Of a stretch of DNA of 64,000 nt, positions 25,237 through 33,050 are shown in pieces. Each line of letters begins with the position of its first letter. Position 1 is the first letter of the stretch. This DNA is from Planktomarina sp. (lineage in GTDB: Bacteria; Pseudomonadota; Alphaproteobacteria; Rhodobacterales; Rhodobacteraceae), in NCBI GenBank assembly GCA_016780825.1, contig JADHLF010000006.1, positions 24,050 to 88,049 of the forward strand, given 5' to 3'. The notes under the pieces are model-generated. The model was not told the DNA's origin. It was given only the letters and a program-made list of their open reading frames with translations, and searched no databases. Both the position numbers and the translations under genes were made by a program.

Positions 25237-26427
25237 ATGACCTCTGCCACCGCTCCCATCACCCAAGATCTCGTGACCCTGCCACGCAAGTTGCCGGAAG
25301 GGCCCGTGAATCTGGTCGGCCTCACGCGCGAGGCGCTGAAAGAGGCGTTGATCACAGCGGGCACCCCGGAACGGCAAGTTAAAATGCGGCTCGGGCAGCT
25401 CTGGCAATGGATCTACGAAAAGGGCGTGCGCGATTTTGAGCAGATGACAAATCTGTCCAAAGACTACCGTGCGTTTTTGGCGAACCATTTTGTAATCGCC
25501 ATTCCCGAAGTTGTCTCCAAGCAGGTCTCCACAGATGGCACACGCAAATATCTGGTGCGCATTGCCGGTGGGCATGAGGTGGAAACGGTCTATATTCCTG
25601 AATCGGATCGCGGCACGCTGTGCATCAGCAGCCAGGTCGGCTGTACCCTCACCTGTTCGTTTTGCCACACGGGCACGCAAAGATTGGTACGCAACCTCAC
25701 CGCTGGGGAAATTATTGGCCAGGTACTGCTGGCGCGCGATGACCTGGGCGAATGGCCCGCTCCGGGGCGCAATCCAGCCACCTCCGCAAGGCTATTGTCA
25801 AACATCGTGCTCATGGGCATGGGCGAGCCACTGTATAATTTTGAAAATGTCCGCGATGCGATGAAAATCGCCATGGACCCCGAGGGCATTCAATTGTCGC
25901 GGCGGCGCATCACCCTGTCAACATCCGGCGTCGTGCCAGAGATCGCGCGCACCGCCACAGAAATTGGCTGCCTATTGGCCGTCTCCTTTCATGCCACCAC
26001 AGACGAGATCCGCGATAAGCTCGTCCCTATCAACAAACGCTGGAACATCGAGACTCTGCTGGAGGCCCTGCGCGACTATCCAAAGGCGAGCAATTCAGAG
26101 CGGATCACCTTTGAATATGTCATGCTCAAAGGTATCAATGACAGCGACGCCGATGCGCATCGTTTGGTTGAGCTGATCAAAGGTATCCCCGCCAAGGTTA
26201 ACCTCATCCCCTTTAACCCTTGGCCCGGCGCGCCCTACGAGCGCTCTTCAAACAATCGTATCAATGCCTTCTCCGAAATTGTCTACCAAGCCGGCTATGC
26301 CAGCCCCGTGCGCAAACCGCGGGGCGAAGATATTTTTGCCGCCTGCGGACAGCTGAAATCGGCCACCGAACGGGCCCGCAAAAGTCGCAAGGCCATTGCG
26401 AAAGAGACCGGCATTCATTCCACCTAG
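25237..26427 (+). CDS. rlmN: 23S rRNA A2503 / tRNA A37 C2-methyltransferase
   Basis: Radical-SAM enzyme that methylates C2 of A2503 in 23S rRNA and A37 in some tRNAs. 396 aa. The 4Fe-4S cluster motif is CTLTCSFC with Cys136, Cys140 and Cys143; MGMGEPLYNF and RRRITLSTSG are RlmN blocks, and FAACGQL near the end carries the second catalytic Cys. Upstream a terminator isolates it; the dehydratase follows at 15 bases. Confidence 0.96.
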   Translation: MTSATAPITQDLVTLPRKLPEGPVNLVGLTREALKEALITAGTPERQVKMRLGQLWQWIYEKGVRDFEQMTNLSKDYRAFLANHFVIAIPEVVSKQVSTDGTRKYLVRIAGGHEVETVYIPESDRGTLCISSQVGCTLTCSFCHTGTQRLVRNLTAGEIIGQVLLARDDLGEWPAPGRNPATSARLLSNIVLMGMGEPLYNFENVRDAMKIAMDPEGIQLSRRRITLSTSGVVPEIARTATEIGCLLAVSFHATTDEIRDKLVPINKRWNIETLLEALRDYPKASNSERITFEYVMLKGINDSDADAHRLVELIKGIPAKVNLIPFNPWPGAPYERSSNNRINAFSEIVYQAGYASPVRKPRGEDIFAACGQLKSATERARKSRKAIAKETGIHST

Positions 26428-26442
26428 CACGGGAGACACGCA

Positions 26443-27372
26443 ATGGTGACAGCAAAAGATGTGTCCCACGCCTGGGCGCGGATCAAACCCCATGTCCTGC
26501 GCACCCCGGTTCTGGAAACCGATGCCTTTGGAATGCCCCTCAGCCTCAAATTGGAACAGATGCAACATACGGGCAGCTTCAAAGCCCGCGGCGCAATGAA
26601 TTCTTTGCTTTCAATGAATGTGCCAAAAGCTGGCCTCGTTGCCGCCAGCGGCGGCAATCACGGCGCCGCAGTCGCTTGGGCCGCGGCGCGATTGGGTCAC
26701 AGAGCCCGCATCTATGTGCCCGAACTGGCGGGTGAAGCAAAAATCAACCTGATCCAAAGCCTGGGCGCTGATTTGATCGTCGTGCCCGGTGTCTATGCCA
26801 ATGCATTGGAGCAGGCCTTGAGCTATGAAAAAGACAGCGGAGCAGCACAGATCCACGCCTTCGATGCCCCCGGAACCGTGGCTGGGCAAGGCACGGTTAT
26901 GGCAGAATGGGAAGACCAGGGCCTCGCGGCCGATACCGTTTTGATCGCGGTGGGCGGTGGCGGTTTGATCGGCGGGGCCATGGCCTGGCTTGAGGGGCGG
27001 CGCAAATTGGTTGGGGTTGAGCCATTTAATGCGCCCACGCTCACAAAGGCATTGGAACAGGGGCCGCACACCACGGTGGAAGTCTCGGGACTGGCCGCCA
27101 ATGCCTTGGGCGCGAAACAAGCCGGGCGCATTTGCTATGATTTGGCACGCATGACGGGCACCGGCTGCGTCAATGTGGAGGATGAGGCCATCGCAGAGGC
27201 GCAAAAACGGCTCTGGAGCGCGCTGCGGCTCGTGGTTGAGCCAGCTGGGGCCGCGGCGCTCGCGGCCCTGCTCAGCGGCGCCTATCGCCCAGAAAAAGGC
27301 GAGCGCCTGGCTGTGCTTCTCTGCGGTGCCAACCCGGCGATCTCGCCCTTTGGAGCGGCAAAGCTGCAATAG
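26443..27372 (+). CDS. Threonine/serine dehydratase-like PLP enzyme
   Basis: Fold-type II PLP enzyme of 309 aa. PLP lysine is Lys47 in HTGSFKARGA, and the phosphate-binding glycine loop is VGGGGLIGG near 169-177; SGGNHG near 65 is the substrate loop. It lacks the C-terminal regulatory ACT-like domain of biosynthetic IlvA, so a catabolic threonine/serine dehydratase or serine racemase role is likelier. The start is 15 bases after rlmN. Confidence 0.85.
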   Translation: MVTAKDVSHAWARIKPHVLRTPVLETDAFGMPLSLKLEQMQHTGSFKARGAMNSLLSMNVPKAGLVAASGGNHGAAVAWAAARLGHRARIYVPELAGEAKINLIQSLGADLIVVPGVYANALEQALSYEKDSGAAQIHAFDAPGTVAGQGTVMAEWEDQGLAADTVLIAVGGGGLIGGAMAWLEGRRKLVGVEPFNAPTLTKALEQGPHTTVEVSGLAANALGAKQAGRICYDLARMTGTGCVNVEDEAIAEAQKRLWSALRLVVEPAGAAALAALLSGAYRPEKGERLAVLLCGANPAISPFGAAKLQ

Positions 27373-27435
27373 GCCGTGGACCTGCGCTGCAAGTTTCAGT
27401 ATGAGGCAATAAACTCACATCAACCGGAGGCCTTT

Positions 27436-28263
27436 ATGTCCAACGCACAGCTAGAAATTGCCATTGAGGCCGCGTGGGATGCACGCGACACCATCACCCC
27501 CGCCACCACCGGCGAAACCCGCGACGCAATAGAAACAACGCTCAATGCGCTTGACAGCGGCAAGCTGAGGGTTGCTGAAAAGCAAGAAACGGGCGATTGG
27601 CATGTCAATCAATGGGCCAAAAAAGCCGTACTCTTGGGCTTTCGCCTGAAAGATATGGAATTGCAAGCCGGCAGCGCCCAGGGCGGCAGCTGGTGGGATA
27701 AAGTCGACAGCAAATGGGCAGGTTGGGGCACGGAAGATTGGACCTCCGCAGGCTTTCGCGCTGTGCCCAACTGCGTGGTGCGTAAATCAGCTTATATCGC
27801 GCCCGGCGTTGTTTTAATGCCATCTTTTGTGAATTTGGGCGCCTATGTGGACAGCGGCACTATGGTCGACACTTGGGCCACCGTCGGCAGCTGCGCACAG
27901 ATTGGCAAGAATGTGCATCTCTCCGGCGGCGTGGGCATCGGCGGCGTTTTGGAGCCCATGCAGGCAGGGCCAACCATCATTGAAGACAATTGCTTCATCG
28001 GCGCGCGCTCGGAAGTTGTTGAAGGCTGCATCATACGCGAAGGCGCGGTCTTGGGCATGGGGGTCTTTATCGGCAAATCCACCAAGATCGTCGACCGGGA
28101 CACCGGCGAGGTGATGTATGGCGAAGTGCCGCCTTACTCAGTTGTGGTGGCCGGCTCGATGCCGTCGAAAAACAACGTCAATCTTTACTGCGCAGTGATC
28201 GTGAAACGGGTGGACGCGCAAACGCGCTCCAAAACTGCCATCAATGAGCTCTTGCGCGACTAA
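27436..28263 (+). CDS. dapD: 2,3,4,5-tetrahydropyridine-2,6-dicarboxylate N-succinyltransferase
   Basis: Succinylates tetrahydrodipicolinate in the lysine/diaminopimelate pathway. 275 aa, standard length. A left-handed beta-helix of hexapeptide repeats runs from about 105 to 235 (VNLGAYVDSGTMVDTWATVG, GGVGIGGVLEP). The ATG follows CCGGAGGCC. It is first in a dapD-unknown-dapE cluster. Confidence 0.97.
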   Translation: MSNAQLEIAIEAAWDARDTITPATTGETRDAIETTLNALDSGKLRVAEKQETGDWHVNQWAKKAVLLGFRLKDMELQAGSAQGGSWWDKVDSKWAGWGTEDWTSAGFRAVPNCVVRKSAYIAPGVVLMPSFVNLGAYVDSGTMVDTWATVGSCAQIGKNVHLSGGVGIGGVLEPMQAGPTIIEDNCFIGARSEVVEGCIIREGAVLGMGVFIGKSTKIVDRDTGEVMYGEVPPYSVVVAGSMPSKNNVNLYCAVIVKRVDAQTRSKTAINELLRD

Positions 28264-28276
28264 ACCCGTCATCGGA

Positions 28277-28301
28277 ATGGCCGTGCGCAGCGCACGGCCA
28301 T
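28277..28301. other. Perfect 12-bp inverted repeat downstream of dapD
   Basis: ATGGCCGTGCGC / GCGCACGGCCAT around one central base, 13 bases after the dapD stop. The stem is GC-rich but has no T-run, so it may be a weak terminator or an mRNA processing or stability element between dapD and the next gene. Confidence 0.7.
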
Positions 28302-28340
28302 ATGCGGGAGGGTCACGGCAACCAATAAGGCAGCAGGGTC

Positions 28341-28688
28341 ATGACTGAAAAAATTAAGCGCACCCACCATGTCTATACTTTGCTTGTCGAAGTAGGACGC
28401 AAAGAAGGCGACGGCCTGCCGAAGGAGGCCACGGGCGGCGCATTGATGATCTACGCCAGCGGCGTGGATGAGCCCGAAGCCGTGCGCGAAACGGTCGCCA
28501 TTCTCAAACAAGCCGATCTCGCGCCCTTGGATGTAACCGGCTATGGCAGTTTGGAAGAACGGCTCGAAGAGGGCCATGACATCACAGAAGACGAGCGCGC
28601 CTTGATGCAACGGGCTTTGGATGAGAACAGCGTTGTTGTGGCGCAGGTGACACCTTTTTTCGAAAATGCACCAAAAGGAGCCCATTGA
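28341..28688 (+). CDS. Unknown protein encoded between dapD and dapE
   Basis: 115 aa, acidic, soluble, no signal peptide. It opens with a strand-rich segment THHVYTLLVEVGRK and ends in an acidic helical part (SLEERLEEGHDITEDERALM) with ENSVVVAQVTPFF. I do not recognise the family. Its stop overlaps the dapE start as TGATG, so the two are translationally coupled and a link with DapE or its substrate is plausible. Confidence 0.65.
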   Translation: MTEKIKRTHHVYTLLVEVGRKEGDGLPKEATGGALMIYASGVDEPEAVRETVAILKQADLAPLDVTGYGSLEERLEEGHDITEDERALMQRALDENSVVVAQVTPFFENAPKGAH

Positions 28689-29818
28689 TGATTGATCCGG
28701 CCACACTCACCGCAGAGCTCATTCGCTGCGCCAGCGTCACCCCGCAAGAGGGCGGCGCTTTGCAACTTTTAGAGCGGCTTTTGACCGCTCATGGGTTTCA
28801 GTGCACACGGGTGGATCGCGGCGATGTGTCCAATCTCTTCGCCCGCTGGGGAAAAGGCAAAACCTTTGGCTTTAATGGCCACACGGATGTTGTCCCCGTC
28901 GGAGATCTAAAGGCATGGAGCGTTGATCCCTTTGGCGCGGAAATTCGTGATGGGTTTCTCTATGGCCGGGGCGCCACTGATATGAAATCTGGCGTTGCAG
29001 CTTTCGCGGCCGCTGCGATCGATTTTGTCACCGAAAGCCCACCGGATGGCTCAATTGTGCTGGCCATTACCGGCGATGAAGAAGGCCCGGCCACGGATGG
29101 TACGGTTGCGCTTCTTGACTGGATGCAGGCGCAGGGCGAAAGGATGGATCATTGCTTGGTCGGCGAGCCGACCTGCCCTGAAGTCATGGGAGATATGATC
29201 AAAATTGGCCGTCGCGGTTCGATGAACGGCGTGTTCACCGTCACCGGTGTTCAGGGGCACTCGGCCTATCCGCATCGGGCCAATAACCCGCTGCCGGCTA
29301 TGGTGCGCTTGCTGGATCAACTCAGCACGGCCACTTTGGACAAGGGCACAGCGAATTTTGACCCGTCAACCCTGGCGGTGGTCACCATTGATACAGGCAA
29401 CCCCGCCACAAATGTCATCCCAGCGCAATGCCGTGCCGTGGTGAACATTCGGTTCAATGATGCCCATTCCGGCGCCAGCCTGACCAATTGGCTGCAAGAT
29501 CATGCGGACAAAGTGGCCAAGGCATTTGATGTGCGTATTGACCTAAAAGCCTGCATTTCGGGCGAAAGTTTCATAACACCTCCTGGGGAATTGTCGGACC
29601 TTGTCGCACGCGCGGTACAGGTGGAAACAAACCGGACCCCGGAGCTCTCAACCAGCGGCGGCACATCTGATGCCCGTTTTGTGCAGCATCATTGCCCGGT
29701 GGTGGAGTTTGGCTTGGTTGGCAAGACCATGCATCAAGTGGATGAGTGTGTGGAAATCGCGCAAATTCATCAACTCAAATCCATCTATCTGCGAATCTTG
29801 CGTGACTATTTCGCCTAG
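28688..29818 (+). CDS. dapE: Succinyl-diaminopimelate desuccinylase
   Basis: Dizinc hydrolase that releases succinate from N-succinyl-LL-diaminopimelate. 376 aa. Metal and catalytic residues are His65 and Asp67 in NGHTDVVP, Asp in GRGATDMKSG, and the Glu pair in GDEEGPA. The ATG at 28688 overlaps the preceding stop; a TTG one codon earlier is unlikely. The following gene starts inside its last codons. Confidence 0.96.
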   Translation: MIDPATLTAELIRCASVTPQEGGALQLLERLLTAHGFQCTRVDRGDVSNLFARWGKGKTFGFNGHTDVVPVGDLKAWSVDPFGAEIRDGFLYGRGATDMKSGVAAFAAAAIDFVTESPPDGSIVLAITGDEEGPATDGTVALLDWMQAQGERMDHCLVGEPTCPEVMGDMIKIGRRGSMNGVFTVTGVQGHSAYPHRANNPLPAMVRLLDQLSTATLDKGTANFDPSTLAVVTIDTGNPATNVIPAQCRAVVNIRFNDAHSGASLTNWLQDHADKVAKAFDVRIDLKACISGESFITPPGELSDLVARAVQVETNRTPELSTSGGTSDARFVQHHCPVVEFGLVGKTMHQVDECVEIAQIHQLKSIYLRILRDYFA

Positions 29819-30410
29819 ATACCGGCGACGCTTGGTGGTCATGGTCAAGGAGCCACGGCCAGGACGGGTCAAAACCCGGCTCGGGCGTGACATTGGTATG
29901 ACCGCCGCTGCGTGGTGGTTTCGTCACCAAACCCGCCGGCTGCTGCGCCGCTTGCAAGATCCGCGTTGGGAGCTGATTTTGAGCGTCGCGCCGGACCATG
30001 AGGGGCTGCAAAGCCGCGTTTGGCCGGCGCATTTGCCGCGTATTCCGCAAGGTTCAGGCGATCTTGGCGCGCGGATGAAACAGGTGTTTGACAGCCTGCC
30101 ACCAGGGCCAGTTTGCATTATTGGCGCCGATATACCTGAGATTTCGCGCCGCCATATCTGGAAAGCCTTCACCAGCCTCGGCCCGCATGAGGCGGTCTTC
30201 GGCCCGGCCCCAGATGGCGGCTATTGGCTGATCGGCCTGAAACGCAGCCGCCCCAGCCCAAAAGCTATGTTTGACAACGTACGTTGGTCGACCCCCCATG
30301 CTTTGCAAGACAGCCTGACCAGCATGTCAGATCTCAGGGTCGCGCATGTCGATATGCTGCGCGATATTGACAGCGCAAACGACCTCAAAAGCCTGAGCGC
30401 TGCCCCTTAA
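29802..30410 (+). CDS. TIGR04282-type glycosyltransferase-like protein (DUF2064)
   Basis: About 202 aa. LVVMVKEPRPGRVKTRLG is the family's N-terminal nucleotide-binding signature, IGADIPEI the metal-site region and FGPAPDGGYWLIGLK the conserved central block. The family is annotated as glycosyltransferase or nucleotidyltransferase with no settled substrate. The GTG at 29802 is chosen because the core begins before the only ATG (29841); this gives a 17-base overlap with dapE. Its stop shares TTAA with the stop of the convergent thioredoxin-like pseudogene. Confidence 0.8.
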   Translation: MTISPRYRRRLVVMVKEPRPGRVKTRLGRDIGMTAAAWWFRHQTRRLLRRLQDPRWELILSVAPDHEGLQSRVWPAHLPRIPQGSGDLGARMKQVFDSLPPGPVCIIGADIPEISRRHIWKAFTSLGPHEAVFGPAPDGGYWLIGLKRSRPSPKAMFDNVRWSTPHALQDSLTSMSDLRVAHVDMLRDIDSANDLKSLSAAP

Positions 30411-30817
30411 GCCGCCATGGCTGCGGATAAAGCCGTGTCCAAAAGCGCTTTGATCTGTTTGCTGGAGGTTCCCGCAACAATACGGCCAAGCTCTTGATCC
30501 CCGTGCAGCGCCACCAAAGTCGAGCGGCGTGGAATACCAAGCTCTTTGGCCAGTTCTCCGCGGCCGAATTGATCATAGTCAATGGTGACAAATTCGATCT
30601 TCGCACCATAGGCCGGGTTTTCCTTCAAAAGTCGAGCAAGCGTGCGTTTTTGAGCGGCGCAGGTGGTGCATCATTCGGTGGTGTAATCCACAAACACGGT
30701 TTTACCTTGCGCAAGCAATTGCTTCACCAGCCCCGGCTGATAGGCTTGAGCGGCCAGCGCCACAGCCGGGGTTGCCAAAAAGCAGCTGGCAGCCATTAAA
30801 AAATCACGACGGTTCAT
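30407..30817 (-). pseudogene. Thioredoxin-like periplasmic protein interrupted by TGA in the WCxxC motif
   Basis: A 136-codon frame from ATG 30817 has one in-frame TGA at 30671-30673 (codon 49) and is otherwise open. The start encodes a Tat- or Sec-like leader (MNRRDFLMAASCFLATPAVALA). The sequence reads VFVDYTTE, stop, then CTTCAAQKRT and on through the fold (KIEFVTIDYDQ, and GIPRRSTLVAL in the cis-Pro region). In the thioredoxin family the interrupted position is the Trp of WCxxC, so TGG to TGA is the evident change. It lies directly downstream of CcdA, whose usual partners are such thioredoxins. Loss by nonsense mutation is the simplest view; sequencing error is possible. Confidence 0.8.
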
Positions 30818-30839
30818 GACACGATCTCCTCAAAAGGTT

Positions 30840-31583
30840 TTAAAATCGAACAGACAAATCTTGCAGCCAATAGGGTAGGTTTCGCACGGCCCAAACTTCA
30901 ATCTGGTGGTGCACACCAAAGAGAATAGCAGCCCCCACCAGAACGAAGACCAACCCCAAGATAGGCCGGGCGCGATGGGACAAAGCGCGCATCCACTGTA
31001 CCCGGCGTTGCAACAGGTTGCGCGCGCCATATGCCAATAGACAGATGATTGTGGAAACGCCCAGAGCAAACCCTGTCATGATTGCCCCAGCCCAAAGAAG
31101 GGAGCCACCACCGCTGGCCAGAGCAATCGCCCCGCCCAGGGTCGGGCCAATACAGGGCGACCAAACCATACCCAACAGCAGCCCACCGAGGAATTGTCCG
31201 GAAAGACGGCCACGATCAACCTCATCCAGCTGCGCGTCCGCCCTGGATGCAAGCCCAGTGGTCAGCCGGGTGAAGGCGGCGCCCAAGCCCGGCGACACCA
31301 ACGCCAAGCCAAAGACCACCATGACCCCGGCGGCAATCTGTGCCACCACCTGATCATTGATCCCCAACGCCGGACCGAAGGCCGAGATGCCGATGCCCAG
31401 TGCGATGAACATCAGGCTCATCCCCGCCGCCAAGGCCAAAGGGCCCCATTTGCTGGCCTGCAAGGCCGTGGCCAGAACGATCGGCAAAACCGGCAACACA
31501 CAGGGGTTGATCAAGGTCAGCAGCCCCGCAAGATATGCAAAAACGATCTCCACCTGATCTTTATGCGTCACATATCCGCCCAT
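30840..31583 (-). CDS. CcdA-type cytochrome c biogenesis / thiol transport protein
   Basis: Six-TM inner-membrane protein that passes electrons from cytoplasmic thioredoxin to periplasmic thiol proteins. About 247 aa. The two redox cysteines are in INPCVLPVLP (TM1) and WSPCIGPTLGG (TM4). The start is uncertain: ATG 31583 is used, but GTG at 31568 or 31553 gives the more usual short N-terminus, and the frame is open to 31598. Its thioredoxin-like partner gene downstream is interrupted by a stop. Confidence 0.88.
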   Translation of the reverse strand: MGGYVTHKDQVEIVFAYLAGLLTLINPCVLPVLPIVLATALQASKWGPLALAAGMSLMFIALGIGISAFGPALGINDQVVAQIAAGVMVVFGLALVSPGLGAAFTRLTTGLASRADAQLDEVDRGRLSGQFLGGLLLGMVWSPCIGPTLGGAIALASGGGSLLWAGAIMTGFALGVSTIICLLAYGARNLLQRRVQWMRALSHRARPILGLVFVLVGAAILFGVHHQIEVWAVRNLPYWLQDLSVRF

Positions 31584-31626
31584 GTCACCAAGATACACAG
31601 GCCGATGCGATCACATTATCGTGTTG

Positions 31627-32496
31627 TTATTGCAATGTTTGCCGGGCCATTTGTACCGCCAAAATGCCAAACATAATGACAAGAACCCCCACAATATCCC
31701 AAATACGCAGGGTCTCGCCCAACAACACAGCTGCAATCATCACCCCAAAAAATGGATTTAAAAAATGGAAGGTTGCCGCCTTCACCGCGCCAATACGTTG
31801 AACCAACCAGAACCAAATGAAGGTGGCCACAAGACCGGGCATTAAGACCGTATAGGAAAAGGCCAGCACCAATTTCACCGACCAGTTGACCAAAGGCTGG
31901 TCGAAAAGGAGACCTGGGATGAGCAGAATGGCCGAGCCCACCAGCATTTGCAGCCCAACAATCATCAAAAGATTTCCCCCCGATGATGCGCCGCGCACCA
32001 TCAAGGTTGCCACGGTCAGCGAAGCCACCGCGATGAAACACAGGGCAATGCCATAAAAATCAGCCCCCGCCTGTATCCGAGATCCCATGATGAGGGCAAC
32101 CCCGCCCGCACCAGCGCAAAGGCCTAAGACGCCCAGCGCCGAAAGGCGTTCGCGAAAGATCACCCAACCGGCAAAGCCGACCGCCAAGGGCATGGTTGAG
32201 GCGATGATCGAGGCTAAAGAGGCTTCCACCGTCTGCATCGCCACGAAATTCAATCCCAAATACAAAGCATTTTGGCAAAGCCCAAACACAATAGTGGCGC
32301 GCCACTGTCCAGCAGTGAGGCGCCATGACTGCCCCAAACACCGCGCAAGGGCGATGCCAATCAATCCTGAAATCAAAAACCTTAGAGAAAGAGAAAGAAT
32401 CGGCGGCGCATCTGCCACAATGATCCGAGCGGAGGTGAATGCAGAGGACCAGATTAACGCGAATGCCAAGCCAGCCAAAATAGCGCGTATGTCCAT
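31627..32496 (-). CDS. EamA/DMT family transporter
   Basis: 289 aa with ten predicted TM helices in two EamA repeats (about 8-136 and 148-283). LIWSSAFTSARI at the N-terminus and FHFLNPFFGVMIAAVLLGE in the second repeat are typical. The family exports amino acids or metabolites; the substrate is unknown. It is 43 bases upstream of ccdA in the same direction. Confidence 0.9.
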   Translation of the reverse strand: MDIRAILAGLAFALIWSSAFTSARIIVADAPPILSLSLRFLISGLIGIALARCLGQSWRLTAGQWRATIVFGLCQNALYLGLNFVAMQTVEASLASIIASTMPLAVGFAGWVIFRERLSALGVLGLCAGAGGVALIMGSRIQAGADFYGIALCFIAVASLTVATLMVRGASSGGNLLMIVGLQMLVGSAILLIPGLLFDQPLVNWSVKLVLAFSYTVLMPGLVATFIWFWLVQRIGAVKAATFHFLNPFFGVMIAAVLLGETLRIWDIVGVLVIMFGILAVQMARQTLQ

Positions 32497-32589
32497 GGGG
32501 TATTTTCCTTAACCGACCGGATGGAGCTTGGCGCAGTATGGCGCCCTGAGCAAGGCCATTTTGCGCCCACCACAGCCTTTGCGCATGCA

Positions 32590-32621
32590 AAAGCCCGCGC
32601 CTTGGACGTGGCGCGGGCTTT
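32590..32621 (-). terminator. Terminator downstream of HU
   Basis: AAAGCCCGCGCC / GGCGCGGGCTTT arms with an 8-base loop and a T-run on the minus strand, 20 bases after the HU stop. Confidence 0.88.
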
Positions 32622-32641
32622 CATCAAACAGGTCGGTTGAT

Positions 32642-32929
32642 TTAACCGTTTACGCTGTCTTTCAGCGCCTTTGCGATGGTCATTTTGACAACTTTATCCG
32701 CATCTTTTTTGAAGCTTTCACCAGTGGCGGGGTTGCGCACCATCCGCTCTGGGCGTTCACGGCAATAGATTTTGCCAACACCTGGCAAAGTTACAGCGCC
32801 ACCGCCGGACACTTCGCTGGTGATCAATTCACAGATCGCATCCAAAGACGCGGCAGCGGATTTTTTATCCGTATCCATTTTCTCTGCCAAGGCAGCGACC
32901 AATTGTGTTTTCGTCATAGGTTTCGACAT
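32642..32929 (-). CDS. HU-family DNA-binding protein
   Basis: Nucleoid-associated histone-like protein, 95 aa. MTKTQLVAALAEKMDTDKKSAAASLDAI is the dimerisation helix pair, and GVGKIYCRERPERMVRNPATGE is the DNA-binding arm with the RNPxTGE signature. It is monocistronic with its own strong terminator. Which HU paralogue it is cannot be told. Confidence 0.93.
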   Translation of the reverse strand: MSKPMTKTQLVAALAEKMDTDKKSAAASLDAICELITSEVSGGGAVTLPGVGKIYCRERPERMVRNPATGESFKKDADKVVKMTIAKALKDSVNG

Positions 32930-33050
32930 CTATTTTCTCCTAACAAGCCCAACACCTTGGGCACCAATCTCAGACAGTTAACTGCATATTGTAGCGAGAC
33001 ACAACAAATTGTATCGCATAAATTGAAAAAAATGGCCTAAAGTCTCAAAT

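Noticed and set aside
30671..30673. TGA in the thioredoxin-like gene as selenocysteine
   Set aside because: The position is the Trp before the first active-site Cys, not a Cys position, and both motif cysteines are already present; no clear SECIS stem follows.
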